Positions 26,159-35,418 of a stretch of DNA of 39,951 nucleotides are shown here, in pieces. Both the position numbers and the translations under genes were made by a program. The DNA comes from Bordetella parapertussis. Its GTDB lineage: Bacteria > Pseudomonadota > Gammaproteobacteria > Burkholderiales > SG8-41. Numbering within the stretch: the first letter of the stretch is position 1; each line of letters begins with the position of its first letter. Location of the stretch: the NCBI GenBank assembly GCA_945885345.1, contig CAMCYP010000033.1, forward strand, positions 1 to 39,951. The letters are read 5' to 3'. The notes below the pieces were generated by a model. That model was not told the origin of the DNA. It saw nothing but the letters and a program-made list of their open reading frames with translations, and made no database searches.

Positions 26159-27369
26159 TGGCTGGCGGACCTCTTGAAGGCATCAAGATCATCGACATGA
26201 CGTCAGTGGTCGTCGGCCCTCTGGCCACGCAGACCTTCGCCGATCACGGCGCGGATGTGATCAAAATCGAAGCGCCCGGCGGCGACATCGTGCGCTTTCT
26301 CGCCGGCCGCGGCCGCACCGCGGGCATGTCGGGCAAGTTCCTGCACCTGAACCGCAACAAGCGTTCGCTGGTGCTTGACATGAAAAAACCCGGCGCTTAT
26401 GAAGCGTTGACGAAACTGCTGAAAACTGCGGACGTGCTGATCTGGAACATGCGGCCACCGGCGATGGCGCGGCTGAAGCTGTCGTACGAAGACGTGTGCA
26501 AGATCAATCCGAAAATCATTTACTGCGGCATGTTCGGTTTTGGCCAGGATGGCCGCTACCGCGAGAAACCGGCCTACGATTCGATCATCCAGGGTGCAGC
26601 CGGCATTGCCGCGCTGTACCACATGGCCACCGGCGAGCCGCGTTACCTGCCGATGGTGGTGGCCGACCGCACGGTCGGCCTGATCGCCGTGCAGATGATC
26701 CTGATGGCACTGCTGCATCGCGAACGCACCGGCGAAGGACAATCGATCGAACTGCCGATGTTCGAAAACATGGTGAAGTCGGTGCTCGAAGAACACATGT
26801 ATCTGAAAACCTTCGATCCGCCGCTCGGTCCCGTCGGCGATCCGCGACTGACCGATCCGCAGGCGCGGCCGCTGCCGACCAAGGACGGCTGGGTGTGCGT
26901 CTCCGCCAATACCGACGGCCAGGCTTTTGCGGTGTTCGACGCGATCGGCCGGCCGGAACTGAAAACCGATCCCCGCTTCAATACGGTCGCCGCGCGCTTC
27001 AAAAACACGCCGGAATATTTCAGCATCCGCGCTGAAGGACTGAAAAAGAAAACCACCGCGGAATGGATCGAAATTTTTGACCGCACCGATGTGCCGGCAA
27101 TGCCGTTCCAGACGCTCGACCAGATCATGGAAGATCCGCACCTGAAAGATATCGGTTTCTTCGAAAAGCTTGATCATCCAACTGAAGGCAAAATCTGGAA
27201 CATGAAATTGCCGAACAAACTGTCACGCGGCGCGCGCAAGGATTTCCGCCATGCACCAAAAATCGGCGAACAAAGCCTGGAAGTGCTGCGCGAAGCCGGC
27301 CTGTCGGAAGCGGACATTGCCGCGCTGCTCGCCAATGGTGCGACGCTGGACGGTCGCCCCAAACCCTGA
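26158..27369 (+). CDS. Class III (CaiB/BaiF) acyl-CoA transferase, second copy
   Basis: A 403-residue family III CoA-transferase. It has TSVVVGPLATQTFADHGA, DVIKIEAPGGD, GMFGFGQDGRYREKPAYD and predicted catalytic Asp170 in MVVADRTVG. It is clearly a paralogue of the transferase at 23034 but not a recent duplicate: motif wording and length differ. Two possibilities are one enzyme activating the incoming acid and the other an isomer or the second carboxyl, or a mesaconyl-C1/C4-type CoA shift. Start codon overlaps the hydratase stop, so the two proteins are probably made in step. A Bug receptor follows after 24 bases. Confidence 0.9.
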   Translation: MAGGPLEGIKIIDMTSVVVGPLATQTFADHGADVIKIEAPGGDIVRFLAGRGRTAGMSGKFLHLNRNKRSLVLDMKKPGAYEALTKLLKTADVLIWNMRPPAMARLKLSYEDVCKINPKIIYCGMFGFGQDGRYREKPAYDSIIQGAAGIAALYHMATGEPRYLPMVVADRTVGLIAVQMILMALLHRERTGEGQSIELPMFENMVKSVLEEHMYLKTFDPPLGPVGDPRLTDPQARPLPTKDGWVCVSANTDGQAFAVFDAIGRPELKTDPRFNTVAARFKNTPEYFSIRAEGLKKKTTAEWIEIFDRTDVPAMPFQTLDQIMEDPHLKDIGFFEKLDHPTEGKIWNMKLPNKLSRGARKDFRHAPKIGEQSLEVLREAGLSEADIAALLANGATLDGRPKP

Positions 27370-27393
27370 TTTTCATACCGGAGCATTAAAATC

Positions 27394-28377
27394 ATGAATA
27401 AAATCAATGGATTACTATTTTCCGCCCTGATCGTTGCGGGCATCGCCAGCAGCCCGACCTGGGCTCAAAGCGCGGCCGGATATCCATCGAAGCCGGTACG
27501 TTTCATCGCCCCCTTCCCGCCCGGCGGCAGCACCGATCTGCTGGCGCGACTGGTCGCGCTGAAACTCACTGAGGCCTGGGGCCAGCAGGTCATCGTCGAA
27601 AACCGCGGCGGTGCCGGCGGCACCATCGGCGTTGAACTCGCCAAGAACGCGGCGCCCGACGGCTACACCATCGTCATGGGCCATGTCGGCACCTTCGGTT
27701 TTAATCCGACGCTGTATCCCAAACTGTCGTATGACGCGATCAAGGATTTCGCGCCGATCACCGTGCTGGCCACGGTGCCCAACGGCATGGCCGTGCATCC
27801 GTCGCTGCCGGTAAAAACCGCGCGCGACTTTGTCGCGCTGGCCAAAGCCAAGCCGGGTGAACTGCTTTATGCCTCGGGCGGCAGCGGCAGCGCTTCGCAC
27901 CTCGCCGGGGAATATTTCAAACTGCTCACCAAGATCAACATGGTGCATGTACCGTACAAAGGCACTGGCCCGGCGATGATCAGCATGATTTCAGGGCAGA
28001 CCACGATGACCATCACCGGCATGACGGCGCTGATGCCGCATGTCAAATCCGGCCGCCTCAAACTGCTCGGCGTGGCCACGATGAAACGCCTTTCGATCAT
28101 GCCGGAGATCCCGACCATCAACGAAAGCGGCGTGCCCGGTTATGACGCCAACCAGTGGTACGGCGTGCTGACGCAGGCCGCTGTGCCGCGCGACATCGTG
28201 ATGAAATTGAACAGCGAAATCGTCAAGGTACTGGCACGCGCCGATGTCAAAGAACGCCTCGCCGCCGACGGCGCGGAACCGGTCGCCAATACGCCGGAAC
28301 AGTTCGCCGCGCATATCAAGGCGGAAATCGCGCGCTGGGCACCCGTGGTCAAAGCCTCCGGCGCAAAACCGGACTGA
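27394..28377 (+). CDS. Bug-family periplasmic solute-binding protein, second in the operon
   Basis: A 327-residue TctC-like receptor with a signal peptide (about 1-25, ending TWA-QS), PFPPGGSTDLLAR loop, VIVENRGGAGGTIG and YASGGSGSASHLAG. As with the first receptor of this operon, no TctAB membrane partners are present. The two receptors differ in most of the ligand-contact regions, so they may bind different acids or isomers. It has a GGAG-containing ribosome site at 27380-27383. It closes the IclR-linked operon; the next gene (38-base gap) is an unrelated-looking exported methyltransferase that may still be co-transcribed. Confidence 0.9.
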   Translation: MNKINGLLFSALIVAGIASSPTWAQSAAGYPSKPVRFIAPFPPGGSTDLLARLVALKLTEAWGQQVIVENRGGAGGTIGVELAKNAAPDGYTIVMGHVGTFGFNPTLYPKLSYDAIKDFAPITVLATVPNGMAVHPSLPVKTARDFVALAKAKPGELLYASGGSGSASHLAGEYFKLLTKINMVHVPYKGTGPAMISMISGQTTMTITGMTALMPHVKSGRLKLLGVATMKRLSIMPEIPTINESGVPGYDANQWYGVLTQAAVPRDIVMKLNSEIVKVLARADVKERLAADGAEPVANTPEQFAAHIKAEIARWAPVVKASGAKPD

Positions 28378-28415
28378 TCGGGCATAATCGTTTGACCCCC
28401 TCCATGGAGATCCCC

Positions 28416-29240
28416 ATGCATTCGATTTTCCGTCACACTGTTTTGACGGCTCTGTTCACGGCCGCGGCTCTGACCGGTACTGCGCAGGCACAAAGCGCGA
28501 CCACAGAATTCAAGCCGCAGGTCGGTCAGGCCGGCAAGGATGTGATCTGGGTGCCGACGCCGAAAAGCCTGGTCGAAAAAATGCTCAAGATGGCCGACGT
28601 CAAACCCTCCGACATCGTGTTCGATCTCGGCTCCGGCGACGGCATTACCGTGATCACCGCCGCCAAACAATTCGGCGTGCGCGCCACCGGCATCGAATAC
28701 AACCCGGACATGGTCGAACTGGCGAAGCGCAATGCGCAGCGTGAAGGCGTATCGGACAAGACGGAATTCATCCGCGGCGACATTTTCGCCACCGATTTCA
28801 GCAAAGCCACCGTGCTGACCATGTACCTGCTGCCCTATCTGAATGTGAAACTGCGGCCGACCATCCTCAACATGAAACCCGGCACGCGCGTGGTATCGCA
28901 CGCCTTCACCATGGATGACTGGGTGCCGGACCAGTCTGATTCCACCGAAGGCCGCACTGCTTATCTGTGGATCGTGCCGGCCAAAGTCGAAGGCAAATGG
29001 AGTCTGGGCAACGGTTCAGTGGAGTTCAAACAGAAATTCCAGGATATCGAAGGCACTTACACCACGTCTGACGGTATGACGTACCGTCTCACCCATACCA
29101 ACCTGCGCGGCGACCAGATCAATTTCAACGCCGGGCCCGCAAGCTACACCGGCCGCGTCAGCGGCCCGGTCATGCAGGGCACGATGCGGCCGCGGCCTGA
29201 TGCCCAGGGCGCTACGTGGAGCGCAACGCTGGTCAAATAA
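28416..29240 (+). CDS. Exported class I SAM-dependent methyltransferase-like protein
   Basis: A 274-residue protein. Residues 1-24 form a clear Sec signal peptide with a cleavage site like AQA-QS. A Rossmann methyltransferase domain follows (motif I FDLGSGDGITVI at about 65-76; acidic loop GIEYNPDMVEL; GDIFATDFSKATVLTMYLLPY for motif IV). A C-terminal beta-rich part (about 185-274) looks like a calycin-type add-on. ATG 28416 is preferred because GGAG lies six bases upstream; ATG 28404 is also in frame. A SAM enzyme outside the cytosol is odd, since SAM is not expected there. It may be a non-catalytic or repurposed fold. It ends six bases from the convergent M14 peptidase. Confidence 0.75.
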   Translation: MHSIFRHTVLTALFTAAALTGTAQAQSATTEFKPQVGQAGKDVIWVPTPKSLVEKMLKMADVKPSDIVFDLGSGDGITVITAAKQFGVRATGIEYNPDMVELAKRNAQREGVSDKTEFIRGDIFATDFSKATVLTMYLLPYLNVKLRPTILNMKPGTRVVSHAFTMDDWVPDQSDSTEGRTAYLWIVPAKVEGKWSLGNGSVEFKQKFQDIEGTYTTSDGMTYRLTHTNLRGDQINFNAGPASYTGRVSGPVMQGTMRPRPDAQGATWSATLVK

Positions 29241-29246
29241 CCGCCG

Positions 29247-30923
29247 TCAGTTCTGACGCGCGGGCTTTACCACACGCGCATCCAGTTCCACCGGCCGCAA
29301 CACGCGATACACCGGCACCTCGCTACTGGCCGAACCGGTCGGCGGCGAGCCTTTTTTGTCCACCGGAATCATGCCGAACGAGACAAAACTGCTGGGCGAT
29401 TCCGGCTCCAGCGCCACGGCAATCACGTTCGCATTGGGCTGCGCCATTGCGTAGACATAACTCCCCGCGGGGAAACGCACCCGCCTCGGCGCAACCTCGG
29501 TAGTCACCTGGCTGGTAATGCGCCCTTCGACATAAGTACTGCTGGGCCTGCGGTCGGTGACCTGAAAACTCTCTACATCCAACTCCACCGGTTTGTTCAG
29601 CCTGCGCACCTCGATACCTGACAGCATCAGGCGCTCTGCAACTTCATGAAACACCGGGGGCATCACGTATGCCCAGGGCCGCGCACGGCTGATGCCGGCA
29701 ACGGCCGTCAATGAGTCCGACCAGTCCACTTCGACTTCTTTAAGCGCGCCGCTTTGCGGATCCAGCATGGTCAATTTCTGTTTGATCACCGGACTTTTAA
29801 CCGTCACCGCCACCGTGTCGGCCGGTTGCGGATCGCGGCCGCTGCGCACCGTGTCTGCACGCGCCGCTTCCACGGTTTTTATCAGTTCTCCGGCATTGGC
29901 GGCGGCATTAAGCAGGGCGGCAATGGCCACCACCTGCGTATGCACCCGTCGCGTGAATCCCTCGCGACCGATGCCGACGCCGCGGCTTTCCACCAGAAAC
30001 GACACTGCATTCTGCAGGCCGGCAAAATTGCGGCCGATATCCGGAGTCGTGCCACCCATCGACACCCGCAGGTTCTTCAGGTTGTAACTGGTCGTGTAAT
30101 ACCAGAAATGCGAATACCCGCTGCGATCAAGATCACCACGCAAGGCACCGAGAAATTTTCCGTCCGCCAGCGCTGTCAGGGACGGATGAACATTGGGATT
30201 GGTCGCGTACTGCATGATCAGGTCGTAGGACTGGATGGTACCGAATTTTTCGATCCAGCGGTTGGCCACGCTGAACTCATGGGCATCAATAAACAGGTGG
30301 GGCTCGAACTCATCGACCACGCGGTGCAATGCACGGGTTTCCGGCAAATCCACTTTTACGTGATCGCGGTTGATGTCGACGGTGCTGTACGGTGACCGCC
30401 GGAAATAATAAGCGCCGTCGGGATTCGAGTGCGGCACGATGACCACCGTCAGTTTGTCGAGCAAGGGCCGCAGGCTGCCCGTGGCCAGTTCCTGTGCCAG
30501 CACCAGCATGGCTTCACCGCCGGCCGGTTCGTTGCCATGTTGCAATCCGGCCATGACCACCACTGGTCGTCCGGGCGGCAGTTCAGCGGCAGTCTTGGCG
30601 CCGGATCCGGACAACACCAGTGCCGGAATGGCACGCCCCTCCTGCGAGGCACCGACCATGCGCACCTGGACCAGGCTTGAGCGACGACGCAGACCGTCAA
30701 CAAAAGCCAGCATTTCCTCATGCGAAGTGAAATCCTGCCGGCCCGGCTTGAACCCCGGGGTGTCGTAGACAATCTGCGGATCGGGATAATGCTGACGCAC
30801 CGCCGCGCTTTGCTTATAGGCGCGCGCCGGATCAAACTGGGCCTGCAGTTGTGACGCGTGCAGCGCAACCAGCGCCAGCAGTATTGTCAGAACGGTGCGG
30901 AACTGTCGGATTTTTTTCAGCAT
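29247..30923 (-). CDS. M14-family zinc carboxypeptidase, exported
   Basis: A 558-residue peptidase with a signal peptide (about 1-28, ending LQA-QF). The zinc-binding HxxE is QHGNE at 129-132 (His129, Glu132). The third zinc ligand is His215 in FIDAHEF. The likely catalytic Glu lies in SFLVESRG near residue 312. The substrate-binding DINRDH is at about 183-188. The C-terminal 200 residues form a beta-rich domain. The family trims C-terminal residues from peptides or acts on peptidoglycan. Convergent with the exported methyltransferase, and divergent from the 3-hydroxyacyl-CoA dehydrogenase. Substrate unknown. Confidence 0.88.
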   Translation of the reverse strand: MLKKIRQFRTVLTILLALVALHASQLQAQFDPARAYKQSAAVRQHYPDPQIVYDTPGFKPGRQDFTSHEEMLAFVDGLRRRSSLVQVRMVGASQEGRAIPALVLSGSGAKTAAELPPGRPVVVMAGLQHGNEPAGGEAMLVLAQELATGSLRPLLDKLTVVIVPHSNPDGAYYFRRSPYSTVDINRDHVKVDLPETRALHRVVDEFEPHLFIDAHEFSVANRWIEKFGTIQSYDLIMQYATNPNVHPSLTALADGKFLGALRGDLDRSGYSHFWYYTTSYNLKNLRVSMGGTTPDIGRNFAGLQNAVSFLVESRGVGIGREGFTRRVHTQVVAIAALLNAAANAGELIKTVEAARADTVRSGRDPQPADTVAVTVKSPVIKQKLTMLDPQSGALKEVEVDWSDSLTAVAGISRARPWAYVMPPVFHEVAERLMLSGIEVRRLNKPVELDVESFQVTDRRPSSTYVEGRITSQVTTEVAPRRVRFPAGSYVYAMAQPNANVIAVALEPESPSSFVSFGMIPVDKKGSPPTGSASSEVPVYRVLRPVELDARVVKPARQN

Positions 30924-31059
30924 ATGCGCTCCTGCTCCATATGTGTTGTCCGGATTGTCACAACCACATTAAACCATTCCGGCTGTGTTCCGCACAAAGT
31001 CGCCGGCGACGGGCGATATAATCCTGCTAGCGTCCGCAAAATTATTCAAGGAAATCATC

Positions 31060-31989
31060 ATGTCCAGCACTCCCCAACATGCAGTCGTCATCGGCGGCGG
31101 CATCATGGGCGGCGATATCGCCACCCTGTTCGCAGCCCACGGCTGGGCCGTGCATGTCATGAGTCCGTCCGCCAAAACCCGCGACGCATTGCCCGCGCGC
31201 ATCAGTGGCGGCCTCGCAAAACTCGGTGCGCCGGCCAGCCATGCTGCCGCCGTGCGTTGTTATCCTGACCTCAAATCGATTCCGTGGGCGGATGTCGCCA
31301 TCGTCATCGAAGCTGCAACCGAAGATCTGCCACTGAAACAGAAATTGTTTGCCGAGGTGGAAGCGCTGGCCAAGCCCGGCATTCCGCTGACCAGCAACAC
31401 CTCGAATTTCCCGATCGGCGACATCGCCAAAGGTCTCAAACATCCAGCGCGCGTGGCCGGCCTGCATTTTTTCATGCCTGCACACCTGGTACCGCTGGTT
31501 GAGGTCGTCAGTTCGCCGCACACCGATCCCAAGGTCGCGGAAAAACTGGTGCAACTGCTGAAAGACCTCGACAAGGCGCCGATCTGGGTCAAAAAAGACG
31601 TCCCCGGTTTTGTCGGTAACCGCCTGCAGCACGCGATGATGCGTGAAGCGCTGTACCTGATCGAAGACGGCGTCACCGACGCCGAAGGCATCGACACCGC
31701 CGTGCGTTACGGCTTCGGCTTCCGCTTCATCGCCTGCGGGCCGATGAAGCAAAAAGAAATGTCCGGCTGGGACACGCATGATCTGGTCGCCAGCGCGCTG
31801 TACCCGCATCTGCACGCCGAAAAGGGACCGCCGCAGTGGCTGAAAGACCTGGTAGCCAAGGGGCGCACCGGCATGAAGGTCAAGGCCGGCATGTGGGACT
31901 GGGATGACGAGAAAATCAAAAAAGAAAAAGCCCGCATCGAACGTGCCTTGCAGGCCGGTTTCGCCATCCTGCGCGCCGACAACGACTGA
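31060..31989 (+). CDS. 3-Hydroxyacyl-CoA dehydrogenase family protein
   Basis: A 309-residue NAD-dependent dehydrogenase with the nucleotide loop GGGIMGG at 12-18 and the catalytic pair His136 (GLHFFMPAH) and Glu148 (LVEVV). The CoA-handling helical domain holds KDVPGFVGNRLQ. Length is that of short single-domain HADs (3-hydroxybutyryl-CoA or L-gulonate/carnitine-type), not the fatty-acid multifunctional proteins. ATG 31060 is chosen because AAGGAAA sits just upstream; a longer open frame to 30985 adds an unconserved tail. It is 12 bases before the DUF748 gene, so they may share a transcript. Substrate uncertain. Confidence 0.86.
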   Translation: MSSTPQHAVVIGGGIMGGDIATLFAAHGWAVHVMSPSAKTRDALPARISGGLAKLGAPASHAAAVRCYPDLKSIPWADVAIVIEAATEDLPLKQKLFAEVEALAKPGIPLTSNTSNFPIGDIAKGLKHPARVAGLHFFMPAHLVPLVEVVSSPHTDPKVAEKLVQLLKDLDKAPIWVKKDVPGFVGNRLQHAMMREALYLIEDGVTDAEGIDTAVRYGFGFRFIACGPMKQKEMSGWDTHDLVASALYPHLHAEKGPPQWLKDLVAKGRTGMKVKAGMWDWDDEKIKKEKARIERALQAGFAILRADND

Positions 31990-32001
31990 TGTCCTGAAAC
32001 C

Positions 32002-35000
32002 ATGAGCAAAACTGCCGAACGTCTCGCCCGCCTGCGCGTACTGCTGCTGACGCGGCCGGCGAAGATCTTCGGCGCGTTGCTGGTGATTTACGCGATCTGC
32101 GGTTTTCTGCTGGCGCCGTGGCTGGTGCGGCAGCAGCTCCCCAAGTTAGTGGAACAATACCTGGGTGCGCAGGGATCAGTGGGGGCCGTTTACATCAATC
32201 CCTTCCTGATGATCTTCGACGCCAAGGACCTGGTCATCGCCGAAAAAAACGGCGCGCCGGTATTGCAGGTGGGCCGGGTGTTGGTCAATTTCGAATTGAG
32301 CAGCCTGTTGCGCTGGGCGTGGACCTTCAGCGAAATCCGCATTGAACAGCCGGTGCTCAACGCCGATCTGGACGCGAAAGAAAGCCTGAACCTGGCGCGG
32401 CTGCTGACGCCGAAAACCGCAGAGCCCGCGCCGCCGCCCGCAGAGCCGGCATCCCTGCCGCGGCTGTTGCTGCAGCATGTCGCCATCACCGGCGGCACCT
32501 TCCGCTTTACCGACCACACGCTGCAGCCCATGGCCCGTGCCCAGGTCAGTCCGTTCAATTTTGAAATGCATGACATATCGACGCTGCCCAAGCGCAGCGG
32601 CGAACACGCACTCACCGCACGCCTGCCCGGCGGCGGCAGCCTGCAATGGCAGGGCACGCTTGGCCTGTCGCCGCTCGACTCCAGCGGATCCATCACGCTG
32701 AAAGAGGCCAGGCTCTCGACGCTGTGGCAGTTTGTGCAGGACCATCTGACGATTGCCGAACCTGGCGGCACTTACGAAGTGGCCTTGCGCTACCGCGTGC
32801 GTTACACCAAGGGCGCGCTGGATGCGCAGGTCGATGATCTGGCCTTTCGCATGAAGGATCTGATGATCGCGCAACAGCAAGGCGGCGCCGTGCTGGCAAA
32901 ACTGGCAACGATCGCCTTCGAGGGTGGCGCCTTCAATCTGGCACAGCGCAGCCTCGCCTTCAAAGACATCCGCATTGCCGATGGCGCGCTCAATGTCACC
33001 CTCGACGAAGACAGCGTACCGGACTGGGCCAAACTGGTCCGCAACCAGCCTGCAGACAGCAAGGCCCCCGCCGTCAAGAACACGGCCAAAGAGACCACTG
33101 CACCGGCAGCCGCACCCTGGCAGATAGTGCTGCCGCAGATCAGTGTCGGTCCGCTGGCAATCACGGTGCTGGACCTCAGCCGGATCAAACCGTTGCGCCT
33201 CGCGACGGGGAATACCCAGATCAACCTCGGTGTTGCCGCCGCCATAGGCGATCAGACCCAGGTCACCGTCAACGACGGCAAAATGACGATGAACGACATC
33301 AGCGTGATGTCCGGCGACGAAAAAGAACCGCCGGTGACACTGGCCACAGCCGAAGTCAGCGGCGCGACCTTCGATTTGCAGAAAAAAAACATCGGTGTCG
33401 GTCTGGTGCGCTTGTCGGGCGGGCGGACCTGGGCCATGCGCGAAGCCGACGGCAGCCTGCATCTGGTCAGCCTGTTTACCCCGCGCAAGGAAAAGCCCCT
33501 GCAGGAAGCGGGCTTCAACATCACCGTGGATCGCGCGGAGATTGCCGGCTACGCGGTGGCGCTGACGGATAAAACGTTCGAGCCGGCGCTGAGCTACGAC
33601 CTGGAACAACTCAACGGCAATATTGCAAAAATCACGCTGCCCCCGACCAAGACCCCCAGCCCGTTTGAACTGGCATGGCGGGTCAAACAAGGCGGATCGG
33701 TGCAGGCCAAGGGCACACTCGACATGCTGCGACACTCCGCCGATGCGCGCGTTGATGTCATTGATCTCGCACTGGCGCCGCTCAACACCCTGCTGAAGCG
33801 CAATACCACGCTGACACTGACTTCAGGCAAAGCCGGTGCCACCGGGCGGGTCAGCGTGAACGCCAAAAACAATCCTGTCGCCGTGCAATACCGGGGCAAT
33901 GCCGGCATCGCCGACCTTGACCTGAAAATTGAAAATTCCGCCGAACGCCTGCTCAGCTGGCAAAAGCTGCAGGCCGCCGATATCGATCTTGATACCGGGA
34001 AAAATCAATTGAGCGTGGGACAGGTGAGTTTCGCCCGGCCGTACTCCAAACTGGTAATCAACAAGGATCGTTCGACCAACTTGGGCACCATCATGCGCCC
34101 GCGCCCCGCGGCCGCAGCGGCAACCCCTGCCGCTGCAAATCAGGCCGCCGCATCGCCGATGGCCATCAACGTCGAGCGCGTCAGCGTCGAGCGCGGCGAA
34201 CTCGACTTCGCCGATTTGAGTCTGGTCCTGCCGTTTGCCACCAACATCAAGGCGCTGGGCGGCTCAGCGAGCGGACTCTCCTCTGCCCCCGAATCCCGCG
34301 CCAGCCTGAAATTCGAGGGTCGCGTCGAAGATAACGGACTGGCACGCGCCGAAGGCACGATCCAGCCCTTCGCACCGAAAAAATTCACCGACATCGCGGT
34401 GGAGTTCCGTAACGTCGCCCTGTCACCGCTGAGTCCTTACACCGCGACTTTCGCCGGCCGTAAAATCGCTTCGGGCCGCCTGTCGCTGGACCTGCAGTAC
34501 AAAATCAACAACAGCCAGCTCGCCGGCGAGAACAAGGTGCTGCTTGAACAATTCACGCTCGGTGAGCGCGTCGACAGCCCCAGTGCGGTCAACCTGCCGC
34601 TGGATCTGGCCATCGCCCTGCTCACCGACAGCGATGGCAAGATCGACCTGGCATTGCCGGTGAGCGGTAATGTCGACAGTCCGGAATTCGCCTACGGCCA
34701 GGTCATCTGGCAGGCGATCCGGACGGTCATCACACGCATCGTGACCGCGCCGTTCCGCGCGCTGGGCTCGCTGTTCGGCGCCAATTCGGAAACGCTGGGC
34801 GACATCGTGTTTGATCCGGGCAGCGCACGCATCCTGCCCACCGAATACGAAAAAATTCGCCGCGTTGCCGAAGGCCTGCAGAAACGCGCACAGCTCCGGC
34901 TGGTGGTGCAGGGTAGCTATCACACGCAAAGCGATAGCCAGGGATTACGCACCATGGCCGTGCGCACCGACCTCGCCAACCGCGAAGGACTCAAGCTGGC

Positions 35001-35418
35001 GCCCGGCGAGGATCCGGGCCCCATCGGTTTTGACAGTGCAAAAATCCAGCGCGCACTGGAGAACATGCTGAACGAACGTGCCGGCGGCGATGCCGCCGCG
35101 CAGTTTGCGGCGGCGTTCCAGAAAACCGCGGGACGTGAAGCCGGCCGCGTCAATGCCGCCCTGGCGCTCATCGGTCGCGGCGCCGGCGATCGCGAACTCT
35201 ACATCGCCATGCATCAAAAACTGGTTGAACTGCAGCCGCTGCCGCCAAGCGCACTGGAAGATCTCGCCAAGGCACGTGCCGCTGCCATCACCCATGCATT
35301 CACCAATCGCTTCAAATTTGATCCGGCGCGGTTAACCGGCAAGCCGCCGGCGGCGACGGATGAAACGAACAAGAGCGGTGTGCCGGTGAAGCTGTCGTTT
35401 GAGCCGATGCCCAAATAA
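32002..35418 (+). CDS. AsmA/DUF748-like large envelope protein
   Basis: A 1138-residue protein with one N-terminal membrane helix (about 18-37) and then long stretches of beta-rich, amphipathic repeats, typical of DUF748/AsmA-like proteins. That group is proposed to bridge the periplasm and move lipids or help outer-membrane assembly. Low-complexity Ala/Pro linkers appear near residues 135-150, 350-375 and 700-715. The last 250 residues include a segment (DIVFDPGSARILPTEYEKI, then LRLVVQGSY) that resembles an OmpA-like peptidoglycan-binding fold, a common companion to DUF748. It follows the 3-hydroxyacyl-CoA dehydrogenase by 12 bases. Function is by family only. Confidence 0.82.
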   Translation: MSKTAERLARLRVLLLTRPAKIFGALLVIYAICGFLLAPWLVRQQLPKLVEQYLGAQGSVGAVYINPFLMIFDAKDLVIAEKNGAPVLQVGRVLVNFELSSLLRWAWTFSEIRIEQPVLNADLDAKESLNLARLLTPKTAEPAPPPAEPASLPRLLLQHVAITGGTFRFTDHTLQPMARAQVSPFNFEMHDISTLPKRSGEHALTARLPGGGSLQWQGTLGLSPLDSSGSITLKEARLSTLWQFVQDHLTIAEPGGTYEVALRYRVRYTKGALDAQVDDLAFRMKDLMIAQQQGGAVLAKLATIAFEGGAFNLAQRSLAFKDIRIADGALNVTLDEDSVPDWAKLVRNQPADSKAPAVKNTAKETTAPAAAPWQIVLPQISVGPLAITVLDLSRIKPLRLATGNTQINLGVAAAIGDQTQVTVNDGKMTMNDISVMSGDEKEPPVTLATAEVSGATFDLQKKNIGVGLVRLSGGRTWAMREADGSLHLVSLFTPRKEKPLQEAGFNITVDRAEIAGYAVALTDKTFEPALSYDLEQLNGNIAKITLPPTKTPSPFELAWRVKQGGSVQAKGTLDMLRHSADARVDVIDLALAPLNTLLKRNTTLTLTSGKAGATGRVSVNAKNNPVAVQYRGNAGIADLDLKIENSAERLLSWQKLQAADIDLDTGKNQLSVGQVSFARPYSKLVINKDRSTNLGTIMRPRPAAAAATPAAANQAAASPMAINVERVSVERGELDFADLSLVLPFATNIKALGGSASGLSSAPESRASLKFEGRVEDNGLARAEGTIQPFAPKKFTDIAVEFRNVALSPLSPYTATFAGRKIASGRLSLDLQYKINNSQLAGENKVLLEQFTLGERVDSPSAVNLPLDLAIALLTDSDGKIDLALPVSGNVDSPEFAYGQVIWQAIRTVITRIVTAPFRALGSLFGANSETLGDIVFDPGSARILPTEYEKIRRVAEGLQKRAQLRLVVQGSYHTQSDSQGLRTMAVRTDLANREGLKLAPGEDPGPIGFDSAKIQRALENMLNERAGGDAAAQFAAAFQKTAGREAGRVNAALALIGRGAGDRELYIAMHQKLVELQPLPPSALEDLAKARAAAITHAFTNRFKFDPARLTGKPPAATDETNKSGVPVKLSFEPMPK

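Noticed and set aside
32176..33735. Minus-strand frame inside the DUF748-like gene
   Set aside because: Composition is that of an antisense shadow, and the plus-strand frame is continuous and family-like.
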